Shown in pieces: positions 1-11,943 of a DNA stretch of 64,000 nucleotides. Below the pieces are notes generated by a model. It made no database searches. It was not told where the DNA came from and saw only the letters and a program-made list of their open reading frames with translations. The stretch is from Breviolum minutum Mf 1.05b.01. Lineage: Eukaryota; Sar; Dinophyceae; Suessiales; Symbiodiniaceae. Every line of letters starts with the position of its first letter. Positions within the stretch are counted from its first letter, which is position 1. The stretch spans positions 1 to 64,000 of the forward strand of contig DF240732.1 in assembly GCA_000507305.1 (NCBI GenBank), read 5' to 3'. Position numbers and translations under genes: made by a program.

Positions 1-520
1 ATTCATCTATTTCTTTCCTTTACCCTGGTTGACTTTTTCCCAATTTTTCGCTGAAGCACTTGGATTCTGGTCATTCAATTCTATTAATCGATCACTTCTA
101 GATGATTGTTTTTTGGGACATTTTTTAGTTGGTTTAAAACATGCTAAAACTTTTCCATACTTTTCCCAGGATCTAAGTTATGGAGAGCCGATCCGCTATG
201 CCATTGCATGGCCGAGGCCGAAACAAAACACGTTTAGCGCGGGCGAGGTGTTATCGGTATGAAGGGGGTCGATTGGTACCCATAGAACAGGGGTCATTAA
301 ATGGGACCCATTTTGCAAATCAACTATGCAAAACTATGTATGGCAATTTTGAGGGATTTCCCGAAAATAACAAAGCATTGTTTGGGTTGGTTATACAATA
401 ATGGCACCTGTAGGAGGTATATTTACTTAGATTTGGCTGATTTTTGACGGTAAATTACTAGATAGATATACCGAAAAACCATGGATCCTATGGGGTAGTG
501 GGCTCCCATTTTTTGTTGAT
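1..520. other. No supported gene
   Basis: Short open frames occur on both strands but none has splice borders or a recognisable motif. The flanking minus-strand exon (521-659) suggests this could be intron or downstream sequence of that gene. Confidence 0.3.
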
Positions 521-659
521 TGTTTTTTTCCCGGCTGCAAAAATTGGAGATTTTTCAAATACATCGCCTATAGTTGCCGCAACTTCGTGCTTTTCAAATT
601 TCAAATTGAGTTGAACACCAAGGCCATGGGTGTGATAGTGGAACATTGGTATGAAGATC
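521..659 (-). CDS. Exon of a peptidylglycine alpha-hydroxylating monooxygenase-like protein
   Basis: The minus strand is open for about 46 residues and contains IFIPMFHYHTHGLG followed by a hydrophilic strand-like stretch. HTH-x-LG after an I-x-x-F hydrophobic run is the copper-ligand signature of the C-terminal half of copper type II, ascorbate-dependent monooxygenases (PHM/PAM family), which hydroxylate glycine-extended peptides in the secretory pathway. The exon starts after CTTCAAG|G, an AG|G acceptor. The 3' border is uncertain, somewhere after the IGDVFEKSP stretch. No neighbouring exon could be joined with confidence, so only this segment is called. The motif is seen directly; the family is inferred from it and could be wrong if the frame is fortuitous. 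Confidence 0.45.
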
Positions 660-1018
660 CTTGAAGTGGTGAACCCACGGCCCATGGCTGTGCCCAACGT
701 TGGGGCTTTTTAGGGCCTGAGGCCGTGGTGCTTAAATAATAGTCCCTTAACGAGGCAGGCTATTTCTGAGGTAGGGGGTGGTGGGTGGTATGGCCCCATA
801 GATTTCCATGAGAAGGTGTCAGTGATTTTTCAAACATGATGGAGACAAAAGTTGCCAGAAGTGGAATTTAGCAAACAAAAATAAAGGAAGAAATAATATC
901 ATGTTTAGGATTTCAATTTTGCTCACACGTCTTTATTTTATATTTTATGTACCATATTTTTTAGTATAACGTTTAACAATTTAGGGGGGTTATGAATTAG
1001 GTTTGCGTGTGCATTTTT

Positions 1019-1186
1019 TCAATGACCACACATGTACGCATCAACTGGTCCAGAGTTAAACCACACCCAAACCCCGCACGCTCGGCCGTTCATGACGCCA
1101 AACATGTGCATCGTTTTTTTCAGGTCATGTGCTTTACACGAGATGATGCCACCCTTTCTGGTGCTCGATGGCTTAGTGTTTCCTGG
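1019..1186 (-). CDS. Candidate terminal exon, unknown function
   Basis: The minus strand is open for 55 codons and ends in TGA. It starts after a TTTTCAG acceptor. The peptide begins PGNTKPSSTRKGGIIS, contains MHMFGVMNGRACGVWVW and ends AYMCGH. Composition is protein-like (Cys, Trp, Gly, charged residues mixed). It lies on the same strand as the PHM-like exon, but its stop codon precedes that exon, so the two would be different genes or this frame is spurious. Function not recognised. Confidence 0.3.
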   Translation of the reverse strand, partial: PGNTKPSSTRKGGIISCKAHDLKKTMHMFGVMNGRACGVWVWFNSGPVDAYMCGH

Positions 1187-1339
1187 CTGAAAATGTAGTC
1201 AAAGGAGCATTAGAAGCAAAAAAATACAATGTCTCTTTCACTTTTATAAACCTTTATGATAGGTGTGCTGGAAGCACTTAGCAGCATGTCGGGTTCATGG
1301 TTTTGTGATTGGCTTTGAAAGAAGCCTTCAATATCTTTA

Positions 1340-1463
1340 CTCCCCCGAAAACTTAACATGTCCCCTTTTCAAAGGATAATGCTTGGAAGACAAGCTTGTC
1401 TTCCCTTTTCGAAATCGCTCCAATTTTTAGTGGGACTTACGAACTCGTCAGTTTTCGGGGGAT
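1340..1463. mobile_element. Family F inverted-repeat element (MITE-like), copy 1
   Basis: Family F ends read CCCCCGAAAACTTAACATG and its approximate inverse CGTCAGTTTTCGGGGG, with an inner CTTGGAAGACA half-palindrome. No coding capacity. Confidence 0.6.
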
Positions 1464-2460
1464 GTTTTTTAATGGAATCCATTGATCAAGGTCGGCGCAA
1501 AATTTGGGCCAAGTGATGAGGCAAGGTTGAAGCGGGAGGTGGGCGGGAGGTGGGTCAAGCGGCAGATGTGTGCTTTCAAGGTCACGCATGAATTTCTTGA
1601 TGTTTTGGAATTTGATGGATCTACCAAGAGCAAATAAAGGGGGTGGGTGTTTGTACACCTGGTTGGGTTTCTTAGTGGCACCTCTTAGCATGTCACTCAA
1701 AAGGCACCCGCTTTTGGAGGGTCTAGGTATACAAATCTATTGTCAGGTATATCCTCAGGGGCGATTTTCAGTTGGCAGATGTCTCAACCAACAACTGCTT
1801 CAGGAGTGCGGTGTTGTTGGGCATCAACTCGGTGGTGTTGACACGGGCCACCTTTAATTGCTGGGAATGTCAGATGGGTAAGTCACAAGAGAGTGCTGTC
1901 CAGTGAAGATGAGGATCTTGAAATATGATCTATATATTAGTTTTATTTATATGTATCATGTTCTATAGATCTTTTTGCAATATCAGATTCATATATTTTT
2001 TAATGTATTCTAAAAATATATATATATATGTATATTGTGCATTAAAATTATTTATATTTTGTTTTCATGTTCATATACATATATATATGTACATACATCT
2101 TAGTTATCATCATTCCTTCGTGCATGTTGAACCCAGGGCCTGAATTGAGTTGAGTTGTTTGGAGCTGTTAGAATCTCCCAACAAAAAGATCTGCAGATGT
2201 TGAAAACCACCAGGCCCCCAGGCTAGCCTTGGGAGATAGGGTAGAACATGGCAACACTTCTAAGTGAAGATGTGATGTTTTTTGTATGTTTATTAATACT
2301 TTTGAAGATGGGGAGTTGTTGTTGACATAACATTTTCTGAGGGGGTGCTTAGAAAAGGATTGTGGAATACGGATGGCTTAGCGTGTATATAGAGATGGAT
2401 GTTCGAATGCCTGGCAATCATGAGGGGGATCTTGGTGACAAATCGGGTCCAGGTACGGCT
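1464..2460. other. Intergenic, no supported gene
   Basis: Open frames at 1570-1857 (+) and 1437-1700 (-) overlap each other, and neither has convincing splice borders. 1925-2100 is AT-rich low-complexity sequence with ATATAT runs. Confidence 0.3.
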
Positions 2461-2462
2461 TG

Positions 2463-2535
2463 GGGTGCTCCCCCACCCAGTAACAGTCAACACCAGAACT
2501 ATTACATGCTTGGTAGAGAATCCCTATAAACTATG
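2463..2535 (+). repeat. Repeat shared with the left edge of the retroelement region
   Basis: CCACCCAGTAACAGTCA-ACACCAG and the following TTACATG-TTGGTAGAGAAT closely match 51432-51497 next to the reverse-transcriptase block. This looks like a fragment of the same repeat family. Confidence 0.5.
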
Positions 2536-4264
2536 ACTATAACATCTATAAACCTTCACTTGTCACTTGTCACTGTTAGTGGGAGGGGATGCATCCCTAC
2601 ACATGGCTGGATGGTACCACCACATATACATAAATCATATTCAAATGTCCCATCAAACTGAACATGTAATTAAGTGGTGGATTCGAGGCGCATTTTTCAA
2701 AGCAAGAGATACCATAGGACCCGGCAACATGTATCCCTGAAGATGTCTCTTCACAAAGGTGTTCGTTCATTCATTTCCACAACTTTGGAAAATTATCTCT
2801 GCTGCAGGTGTTCCATTCCATTATATGCACCTTTTACTTCACTATCTTTTTTTTTCTATGACAATTTTTTCTTTAGATGCAAGATATGTTTACCCTCGTG
2901 CAGTCGACAGGCGGCTGGGATTTTCACATCACCTTTTAAGACCTTGCTTCTGTTCCCTGCATTGCTGATTTGCCACATCTTTTCAATACCTTTCAACTTG
3001 TTAACGCTCGAAGTCCAACTCAACCAATATGTTTTTTTTCCCATGGTAGTCACTAGGAACTCCTTTTTTCATTGGTTATCCCAAAGGACCAGCCACTTTG
3101 TTTTGACCAAAAAAGCGCTTCGCCATAGACATGAGATGCTCAACACGAGACCTCTTTACGCAGTTTTTTTTTGATCCAGTGATCACGGACTGATTGGTCA
3201 CAACAAACTCTGTGTGTATCATGTCCCTTCAGCAAATTAGTAAAATGGTAACCGAATCACGAGGCAAACATTGGAAGTTTAGAATGTTTGGAGAAGTTGT
3301 CCGACAACCAAATCACCAGCTACCTTGAAATTTTTGGTGTGTCAGAAAACCATGTAATTTGTTGAAATGCTTGTAGGTTTATCCATAACACATATCAGAT
3401 ATCACTTATTACTATATATAATTCATCATCGGCCAGTACGTTTTTCCCGGACTCCGAGGTTTGAACGGCCGTGCTTGCTATGCATCTCAGGGATGGTCCA
3501 AATCTCCAGATTTGGTGAGGGATCGGGTTGTACCTTTACCTCCTGCCCCCCCGCCAAAAAAAAATCGAAGCTGAAGTCATGGGAATTTAAGGGTCACTTA
3601 TTATAAAAACACCTGATTTATCTTATTTCCTTGGGGGGGTTGTGGCATTGGAGGGGAGTACCTCTAAATTCCCATGATGAAAATGGTTACATGTTCATAC
3701 ATAAGCATTTCCTTGTTCACCGAGGGTGTTTTTCGGGAGGTGTACAAGCTCAGAACATATAGGGTTGTACTACCATGTTGCAACTCTATGTCCATCCAAC
3801 ATGGAGCCCGCAAGAAGAATGGGATGGAAGAGTATACTCCTTTTCCAGGGGTGCGTTTTCAGCTTCCATGTGAAATTTGGGTGTGTAAATGTTGAACTCA
3901 TCCCCCCAAAAAAGAGGCCAGTCCTTTCCAAACCTTGTTTAGGTGGGCTTCAATCATTTGGTTTGTATGATGGATGAATTTCGTTTTTCGCGATGCCGTA
4001 CTTTTTTTTTTGGCGGGGTGTATGATTGGCTCAACAACCACGTCTCGATCTCATGTGTTTTTGGTGGGGAAAAACCTACTGAGGCTCTACCATGCCAAGT
4101 ACCATTTGGCAAAAGATTTGCCAACATCATTGAAGCAGCTACAGAAGTTGGGTATTTGTATGATACTCAGTGCCGTTGGTGCTGTTGTTTTAACCTGTCC
4201 AATCCCTCACCTTAATGTTTCCCTGTTAGACAGGGGAATGTTGTAAGGGGGAGGTTGATCACAA
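2536..4264. other. Intergenic or intronic, no firm gene
   Basis: The longest frame (2674-3174, +) is rich in Phe, Leu and Ser from T-rich DNA. A minus-strand stretch near 2894-2956 has a possible AG|G acceptor and a GTAAAC donor but is too short to call. 4078-4180 (+) is open in two frames with protein-like composition, also not callable. Confidence 0.25.
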
Positions 4265-4268
4265 CTAC

Positions 4269-4301
<33 letters not shown>

Positions 4302-4402
4302 CAGCAGTAGTAGTAGTAATCGTTTTAGTACTACTAGTACTACTAGTACTATCAGTACTTCTAGTACTTCTAGTACTAGTAGTACTTCTAGTACTAGTAG
4401 TG
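4265..4402. repeat. AGT/ACT trinucleotide array
   Basis: About fifteen AGT units (4267-4318) are followed by a degenerate ACTAGT/AGTACTTCT stretch that is largely self-complementary to the first half, so it can form a long hairpin. Confidence 0.9.
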
Positions 4403-4439
4403 AAGTGTATCATTACACGATCTCAGGACACCCCCCCCA

Positions 4440-4530
4440 ATGCTCCCCCCCCCAAAAAAATAAGGCCTTATGAAGGGATTATTGACCACCATGATCCCTT
4501 AACAAGTCGTCATTTCAGAGGGTGGTAGCA
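4440..4530. mobile_element. Family H element, degraded copy
   Basis: Family H has C-rich/G-rich ends around AAGGCCTTATTAAGGGAAAC and its inverse. Here only AAGGCCTTATGAAGGGA and CATGATCCCTTAACAAG remain. Confidence 0.4.
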
Positions 4531-5574
4531 TTGGGAAGGTGCACCCCTCAGCTTTCGGGGTTTAGGGAAGAGGTCCCCATCCCTTTTGAAGTAGATGAAC
4601 TGGAGGCCTGATTACCAGTAACAGGTAGTAAACCCGACTGGTTTTTTAAGGTGGCCCTAAAAGTTTGAAAAAGCATCGTGAAAACCACTTTATCTTCACT
4701 CAACAAGAAAAACACAAAATTTAATTTAAATTCAATCAAGATGAACACCATTGGTCTTGTCATGTGTGTCCTTCCGTGTTTTTTGGCACGCAGAAAACAA
4801 ACACGACATTTGAATGGAAACTGCCATGGGACTCCATCCCGCATGGTCGATCGCTTAAATATTTCAATCAATCATATGACTGTACCAACTTGATGGTAAC
4901 CAGATATTTGGATTTGTTTGCGGATTCCTACTCACTTATATCATGAAAGTAATGAATTAACCTTTTTCCCGACGATGCGAACCACAAGGTTTTAAATTCT
5001 CTACAGGCAAGGTTTCAGCCATGCAGGTCAACTCCCATGGTATTTAGTTCCATAGAAGTTGCCATCACCTTTTCCTGAGGATATAGCCAGTTTGATTCAA
5101 CAGGGACTATATAACGTCCAGGGTGCCAAACACTGTATCTTAGAGATAATAATGTGATTAAATATAAATATGTATACATTTACATATATATATATATATG
5201 TATTAACGCTAGTGCGCCTGCGCAAAATAAATCCGGATTCTTACTTGCCTCTCATTTTTCTTCCAGTGAGTTGGGCTATCAAAGTCAATCCTGCCAAAGA
5301 TGCTGGGTTGTCAGCATGCGCCTCCTTCCCTTGATGCTGGTGCTGTTCCCAGTTGCTGTCGCTGTTGTCATTTCGCTGCCGGATTGCACGCATGAACTTT
5401 GCCCCACCACGAGTCTTGGCCTAAGGGCCTAAGGGAAGGGATTGCAGTGATGTGGTGCTAATGTTACTTGAGCAGATTCCGTTCAAACAGGCTGCTCATT
5501 AACGTTTGTCTCCAAAGCACCAGCACCAATCAACTTTGCCTGTAAAAAAAGGGCCGGCTGCTTTTTTAACTGAG

Positions 5575-5692
5575 GAAGTATGAACCTGATGCTCCATCAC
5601 CAGTGGAGTGTGATGTGGAGCTGGGTGAATTGCAGCCAGAGTACTTCAGAAACTTCGGTGCCTGGCAGAAGAGGCACGGACAGGGTTGGCGG
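5575..5692 (+). CDS. Candidate internal exon, unknown function
   Basis: Starts after AACTGAG|G and ends before GTTGAGG. The frame is open for 39 codons, begins KYEPDAPSPVECDVELGE and then has LQPEYFRNFGAWQKRHGQ. Acidic start, aromatic middle, no low complexity. A family G element lies 68 bp into the next intron. Function not recognised. Confidence 0.45.
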
Positions 5693-5760
5693 GTTGAGGG
5701 TTTGGTGGCTTGGTTGAGCTAACTTCCAGGTGAGGTTGGCATTTTTTTGTTTGAAAGATC

Positions 5761-5869
5761 TAGGTGGTGGTATCAAATATTGTTTGTGTTCACCCCGATC
5801 CTTGGGGAAATGATCCAATTTGACATTCGCATATTTTTCAAATGGGTTGGTGAAAAACCACCGACTAGA
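5761..5869. mobile_element. Family G inverted-repeat element, copy 1
   Basis: Family G runs from GGTGGTGGTTTCAA to TTGAAACCACCAACTAG with a core resembling TTTTCACCCCTACTTGGGGA and ATGATCCAATTTGACTAA, about 95-110 bp. This copy has GGTGGTGGTATCAA at its left edge and ACCACCGACTAG at its right. Confidence 0.75.
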
Positions 5870-6650
5870 GATGGTGGGGAGACAGTTCCTCACACCACAA
5901 CGACTGAAACTAACTCATCAGCTGCTTGGTGTTTTAAAGCTACACCCCAGCAAAGCGAACCGAGCTAATTATGAAGTGTAAGGCTTGCATTTGCTTTCAT
6001 GGTGAAATTATGCTCATTAATTGGAGAGTACCTAGTACCAATTTCAGGATATTTTAAGTGATTTTGTTCAAATTTCGGGCAGGCAAAATCCAAGAAAATG
6101 ACCATCTTTTGGAATGGACTTTTTGTATAACGACTCACTTTGGGCTTTGTAAGGTGTCGTCATCTCAGAATTCTTGGGTGGTTGTACGAGGTGTGGCCCC
6201 AAAAACCCAGTTAAAAATGGGGGTGAAATGGGACCACTCTAAGTAGGGTTATTTCCAGGGAGACCCATTGATTTTCGGCCATCACTGTTACTCCATTTAT
6301 AATATTTATAACGGTCGGCAAAGGTAGCTGACCTTGGGGCAACCAAAAAAACAATTTCACCCCTTCAACCCTTGGAATTTCTCACCATGAACATATCCAA
6401 ACAGTCTTAACGCCTTGAAATGGTGAGTTGCGGGGGCATGCCTTTATAATCCTATTTATATATATAGAAGGTACTTGAAAACTTGGATAGACCTCCAGAT
6501 TCCATTATATATGGCTGACATGTCCACAGCTTTTGCGAGTGGAATGCTCATTACAAGAAAACGTAGCACTCATCTCCAAAAAAACGGACCATACTGACCT
6601 CCACCACCCATAGAAAAGGAAAATGAATGAACATCAAATCTTACAACACT

Positions 6651-6744
6651 TACCTTCCAGGGAACTAACATATCCCCCAAAATTGCATTTTGATGATGAT
6701 TTTCCTTTTCCCAAGGTGGGATATGTTAGTTCTCTGGAGGGTAA
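6651..6744. mobile_element. Family B inverted-repeat element, copy 1
   Basis: Family B ends read ACCCTCCAGGGAACTAACAT and its inverse ATGTTAGTTCCCTGGAGGGT around a GATTTTCCTTTT core. Both ends are present here. Confidence 0.8.
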
Positions 6745-6829
6745 CCTTTATGGACAAATTTATAGAGTCCTCAGTCGAGGACCGGGGTGAAATGTTAGGA
6801 TCAAGGGAATGCCGCCCGAAAAATGCCAG

Positions 6830-6976
6830 GTGGGCCCCTACCATTTATAAATGAAGTTATAACCCCTATAAATGGCCTTGTAAATGGGTAACTGGGGTTA
6901 TAGCCCCTATAAATGGAGTTGTAACCTTACCATAAATGGAGTTGTAACCTTACTTATAACTGAAAGGGGGCCCAGT
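6830..6976. mobile_element. Family M element, copy 1
   Basis: Family M has GGGCCCCTACCATTTATAA at one end and the inverse at the other, with internal repeats of ATAAATGGAGTTGTAACC. This copy carries two direct copies of that inner unit. Confidence 0.65.
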
Positions 6977-7124
6977 TGTAGGTGAATGACATGTAGACTC
7001 AGAAGTTCTCAGTCTTGAAGCAAAAAAAAAGCTTGAAGACCCAGTTTTTTTTGATGGTTCAGAAATCTGGGCAGGACCACGACCGTAAGATTCCTTAAAA
7101 AAATAGACAGCCGTGAGTACTGAG

Positions 7125-7262
7125 ATAAACTATTTGGTTGGTGCGAATCGCGAGGAGCAAATGGGCAAAGGATGGTCATTTTTCCTACTAAATGACGAGC
7201 AAATGAGCAACTGGTTGTGGTTCAGCACTTGCCAGCTAGATATTCACTGCAACTGCTGCGAG
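7125..7262 (+). CDS. Candidate internal exon, unknown function
   Basis: Exactly 46 codons lie between a TACTGAG acceptor and a TGCGAG|GTTTTT donor. The peptide starts INYLVGANREEQMGKGW and ends TCQLDIHCNCCE. Trp- and Cys-rich with balanced charge, it reads like real protein. No family recognised; C-x-C-C at the end could bind metal, which is only a guess. Confidence 0.45.
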
Positions 7263-7598
7263 GTTTTTTTACATCAACAGTAACCCCCCAGTTATGTACA
7301 GTTTTTGAATGATTCATTAAGGGTATAGTACCCTTGATAGTGGGAGAACTTCGGATTTCTTCCATCAAAACAGCCATACCTTTCAGGTATGGCCGCGATA
7401 ACTTGGATCTATCAAGGTGCGCCAAGGAAATCAGGGATGAAGAAGACCCACCCTCCCAGCCACCCCCAAAAAGACATGGGTGACTCGACGCGTTGGGTGG
7501 GAGTGAGATTTAGATTTTGAAAGGATTGTTTGATGGAATCGATGGTGTGTGTTGTATAACGGAATTTAGATTTAGATGGTTTTATTAATTAATTGTAG

Positions 7599-7667
7599 GT
7601 GGCTATCGCACCAATGATTTGCAATCAACGTGCGTGACGGACGATAGGATCGCCACAAAATCAATTG
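7599..7667 (+). CDS. Candidate internal exon, unknown function
   Basis: Lies between AATTGTAG|G and CAATTG|GTAACG, a consensus-like donor. Peptide GYRTNDLQSTCVTDDRIATK, open in one frame only. Its phase does not join directly to the exon at 7125-7262, so an exon is missing or they belong to different genes. Confidence 0.35.
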
Positions 7668-7860
7668 GTAACGTTAGGATGCAAAGAATGGTGGGGTGGG
7701 GTGGACTAGCTGTTTTTCCGCCAAGGGCATTTCAAGTTAATGTGTTTCTTTCCAGCATGGTGAGTCACCATCTATATATATATATAAAGAATTCGTTTGT
7801 GTTGTTTTTGTTCTAGTTTTATAGGATTGTTGTCACAAACAAATCACGGTTTTTCCAGGG

Positions 7861-8090
7861 ACGGTTTGGCCCATTGGCCACTGCCGTTCGCGCAACTCAT
7901 CCAGCTCAAAGCTGTGCCGTTTTTTGGGAATGGATAACGAGGGTGGAAGATTTGCACACTCGGCAGGCACTTTCTTGATGAGATCTATGAACTTCAAATT
8001 CGACCAAGATTTGCAGAAGCCTTAAGCCATTGTCCTGCCACCGTTCTGGAAATCATGATGAATGGAGTCTCGCCTCAGAACGTTGATGGT
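7861..8090 (+). pseudogene. Broken coding sequence, unknown origin
   Basis: After TTTTTCCAG the sequence reads FGPLATAVRATHPAQSCAVF in one frame and about 80 bp later LDEIYELQIRPRFAEALSHC in another, each bounded by stops. Both segments look like protein, which suggests a frameshifted remnant; two exons with a missed tiny intron are also possible. Confidence 0.3.
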
Positions 8091-8591
8091 GGATAGTAGG
8101 GTCTCCTACACTCACAAGTTGCTTCTCATACGGAAGATGTTGAAAAACCCAAGCGTCAGCTTCAATGAAGTGTTGCCATAAGTTTGAGTGAAATTTGGAT
8201 ATACATAACTCAACCCTTCTTCACCTTCCTACAGTAGGAATGTAGGACAGATGAAGCATGAGACTCTAACACAACCTGTTGGGAGTTCTTGCCAACCCTC
8301 ATTGGCCTACAGGTTTTTGAGACGAACATAGGGTACCAGGGCTCCATTTATATTGCCAACTGGGAGGTTAAATATGTGTTAACAAATTTTGTATATTTTC
8401 AAACATGTACATATGATAAATATAGATGCATATACATATTATTATATATATGTATTTAGAGAGATCAAAATGTATAAACATGTTCAAGGCTACTGCAAAA
8501 TTAGGATAGGTCGAATCGAGTCGAATTGTGAGATACAATGGGTATGATTCGTACTCAATGTCATGTACCATGTAGTTTCCTCAGGTTTTCA

Positions 8592-8882
8592 GTGTTTTTC
8601 TGTTGATGCTGGCGAGCTTGCTTTGAATAAATATGGTTTTTACGCGTTTAAATCCAATCAACTTCCACCGATCCAGATTCCAACGTTGGGAAGTCATCCT
8701 AGAACTCCCACCTAAAATGCGTTTTTGTCGAAGGCATCTTAGCTGAAGAGACCCGATCCGGACGAGAAGCTGCACGCGACTTCCTTCTTCAAATTTATCA
8801 TCTTCGAGATGAGTTGCTTTGTCAGAAGGGTTGTTCAAGATGTGGCGCGGCGGTTTGTGACCAAGAGTCAAACCCTCTATAG
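8592..8882 (+). pseudogene. Coding remnant or two exons with a frame break, Cys-rich end
   Basis: From GTTTTCAG the frame reads CFSVDAGELALNKYGFYAFK up to a TAA at 8713. An overlapping frame from about 8703 reads LKCVFVEGILAEETRSGREA and ends with a Cys cluster (CQKGCSRCGAAVC) and TAG at 8880. The two frames overlap by about 10 bp, as a frameshift would give. A minus-strand frame over the same bases is less protein-like. Confidence 0.35.
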
Positions 8883-8998
8883 GAGGGGTCCAATGATTCT
8901 TAGAGCATGATGTTTTTGTGAGTAGATCTTGGGTATTCAGATTCTACATCTGAAAATTTGGGAACTTGGCCATCTGAAATGATTGTTTTGGGATTCAG

Positions 8999-9304
8999 AG
9001 TGGTAGAACCTGTTTCTTTCCGTTTTTTCTCATTGAAACCCCTTAACTTGAGGCTCTTGGAGAAGCTTCCAAATGATCATCGGAGAGAACAGCTGGAGCA
9101 GTTGATGTTGGAATGGAATGCAGATATTGCCCATGTTTATCCTAAATTTTTAGATGTACAGCGTTTGGGCCATGATGCCCACTCTTTGAAGTCAGATTCT
9201 TGGCGGACTGTGGCGTTGGCGACTGCTACTGGGTCCTACTGCCATGCCTCCATTGTTTTCTCAGATGATTTTGTGGAGGATAGATTGGAGTCTGGCAGCC
9301 ACTG
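8999..9304 (+). CDS. Candidate terminal exon, unknown function
   Basis: Starts after GGGATTCAG and is open for about 101 codons to TGA. Contains LLEKLPNDHRREQLEQLMLE (helix-like) and ends DDFVEDRLESGSH. It precedes the GT47 gene by about 400 bp and ends in its own stop, so it is not the 5' part of that gene unless the stop lies in an intron. Function not recognised. Confidence 0.4.
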
Positions 9305-9717
9305 ATTGTTTGGTTGTAATTTCCCATCCCAAATGTGAAGTTACAGTTACAGGCTCACTTAGTTGGAGCCCTCAAATCTCTAGAAGCAACGGTATTTAAC
9401 AAGTGTTTAATTAGATTTATTATGTTTTATTTTATTTGTGGTCAACGCTACATGGATGATGGTTGCATCACCATCCCCAAGAGGGTTCGATTGCACCATG
9501 GAGAAGATGCTGGTTATGCTGTTATGCTGGTTAAAACATGATTTGATCGTTTTTTTTGATATCTCAGTCTCTGAAAAGTTACCGAATCTCCCGCAAGATG
9601 TGTGTTCCCATCACAATCTTGGGCTACATGCATATTTGCACACAATACACACACACAAATCTTGAGCCTTTGAGATTTCTTGAGCCTGTTGTGACTGGAA
9701 TTTCTGACAAAACTCAG

Positions 9718-11891
9718 GATGTTGGGATGGAGGAGCATTGCTTGGGTCAACGTGTTTTTGTCTATGATTTGCCAAAGGAGTTCTATGGTGGAACCTTCGA
9801 ATGTCTGCAGGGGCAATGGGGTACAGAAGTGCTGTTGCACCAGTATTTCAGACACAATTGCAACACTGAGGATCCGGAACAAGCTGATACTGGGTTAGGG
9901 TCTTTATCACATTTTTTTCTTTTTCGAAATGGCAGTTTTTATCTAAGATGGTCCATGGTTTTTGACGTCGCTGTTTTTAAAAACGGCTTGGGTTTACCTC
10001 CGAACTGAGGACTGGTTTTATGTGCCACTGCATGCTACATGTCTCTATGTGAAGCTGAATGAAAATGTCAGTGAAGATGAGATCTATAACATGGAAGCTC
10101 AGCCATTGGCTATCCCATACCATCCATGTATGGCATATTTACCTACATTTGGTTGTTTCTAATGGTAAAATATGGTAAATGTAGGTGAATATACCATACA
10201 TGGATGGTATGGGTATAGCAACTTTGTTGACTTTTTGTTGGTTGAATACTCCTCCGAAAACACCATTGTTTGTCAATGGTGATCTAGGCTGGGGACATAA
10301 CATGGATTTATTGCTTGGCAGTGAATTTTTGTTAAACTTTCAAAACCATAGGATTTATGGAAACCCCTTTTTTACATGATCCATTCATGATCAGAAATCC
10401 ATTTTTTTCCAAAGTTTGTCTTCTGGAAGACAAACCATCAAACCACATCTCCACTTTAGGATGTGGTCTCCAATCGCTTCATTTGGGATCCTTTGATCGA
10501 TGTCTTACGATCTTCACGGCATTTTCATCGACACCAGGGCGCTGATCATATTTTTCTCTTCGCAGACGGTCAAGGTCCACGAATTTGGGATACTTTTTTC
10601 TGCGAGAAAAAACAAAATTCATGGCATACTCACCGTTCAAAACTATCCAAACACCCAGATATCAAGGGTTGCACATGGTTGTAAAATAAACCTTAGGAAA
10701 ACGGGTCACAATAGTGAAACTTAAATTTCCTGCCTGTAACTCCCCCCAAAATGAACATGTCCCCTGAAATCAATTTTCAGGGGCGAGATGTTGTTTTTTT
10801 TTGGTGGGTGGGGTTGGAGCCAAAAAGTCCCAAAACGTTCATGTATGGTATACTTATATGCATGTAGTTGATTTTTATGGTACATGTAGGTAAATATAGC
10901 AGTCCCATGGATCCTATGGGACTGTTTTGCACTTGCTATTTTGGCCTTGCTGAAGCTGGATGACAGATAAAACGGCCGAATTCAAAAAAAAATGCGGTGG
11001 TTTGAGATTGGGATGGATACTCTTAAAATGACCTTCACTGAAATCTTGCAATTCTTTGTGACTTTTTTCGGGATGGCTAAGTGACTAAGTGACCGTTTCA
11101 AAGGTTGTTGGTGACCTCCAACGATCGGGGGTAAAAACGTATTGATCATTCATAGCTGTAATGAATCATCAATGGGGAACTATGAATTTTCCAGATTCAC
11201 TTTGGCATCTTTGGCTTGATATATATCATCACAATCTGTTTGTTTTCCAGCCGGCCCTCCGGTAAACTAACACATCGGCATGGAATTTTTTCATGTTTCC
11301 TCCTAAATACGATCAAAATGGTGGAATTTTCAATGTCTTTGTCAGACGGCAGGAGTATCATGCAAATACTTGCATGTCCCAGGGACTTAGTAAATGGTTA
11401 GTTGGTGATAGGGACATCCAAGTAGAACTATCTCGGCAGTCCCCTCATTTTATACTATACCCACTCCAGGTAAGCCATGAAATTCACACAGGGATATCTC
11501 AACCTGTTTTCCAGCGTATGTTCAATTGGTTCCACCTAGGCACCACAGAAAATAGACCTTTTTTCATCCATTTTTGGGGCCGAAATTTGACACCCTGTAC
11601 TGTATAGGTTTGAGTCAACCACTTTTCCTTGCAGCCTCGTTGTTTCTTCGGTGAACCATCCAAGGACAGCTACGATCTACTTCGCAGCGAGGCGGTCTTT
11701 CTTTCACCGGAGAGTAGGTGTCCTACCTGGAACGAAGCTGTACGACGTTATGTTGACGTAAAACGTTGCTTGAGTAGTTGGAGACTTGGAGCGGTTTCGT
11801 GTTTTTGTGTTCAAATGATCTTATTTTTTAAGGAAAACGTGGATGGTATTGGTTGATTTGATCAATTGATGGATGGATTGATTGATGGATG

Positions 11892-11943
<52 letters not shown>

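Noticed and set aside
2674..3174. 166-codon + frame
   Set aside because: T-rich DNA giving Phe/Leu/Ser; no splice borders, no motif, and a plausible minus-strand alternative.
4207..4473. Ser/Thr-rich frames on both strands
   Set aside because: Products of the AGT array.
11387..11470. Extra GT47 exon (GLSKWLVGDRDIQVEL before GTAAGCC)
   Set aside because: It has a good donor and an open frame, but inserting it separates GPRIW from the DSYDLLRSEAVFLSPE block that should follow directly. It may be an alternative exon.
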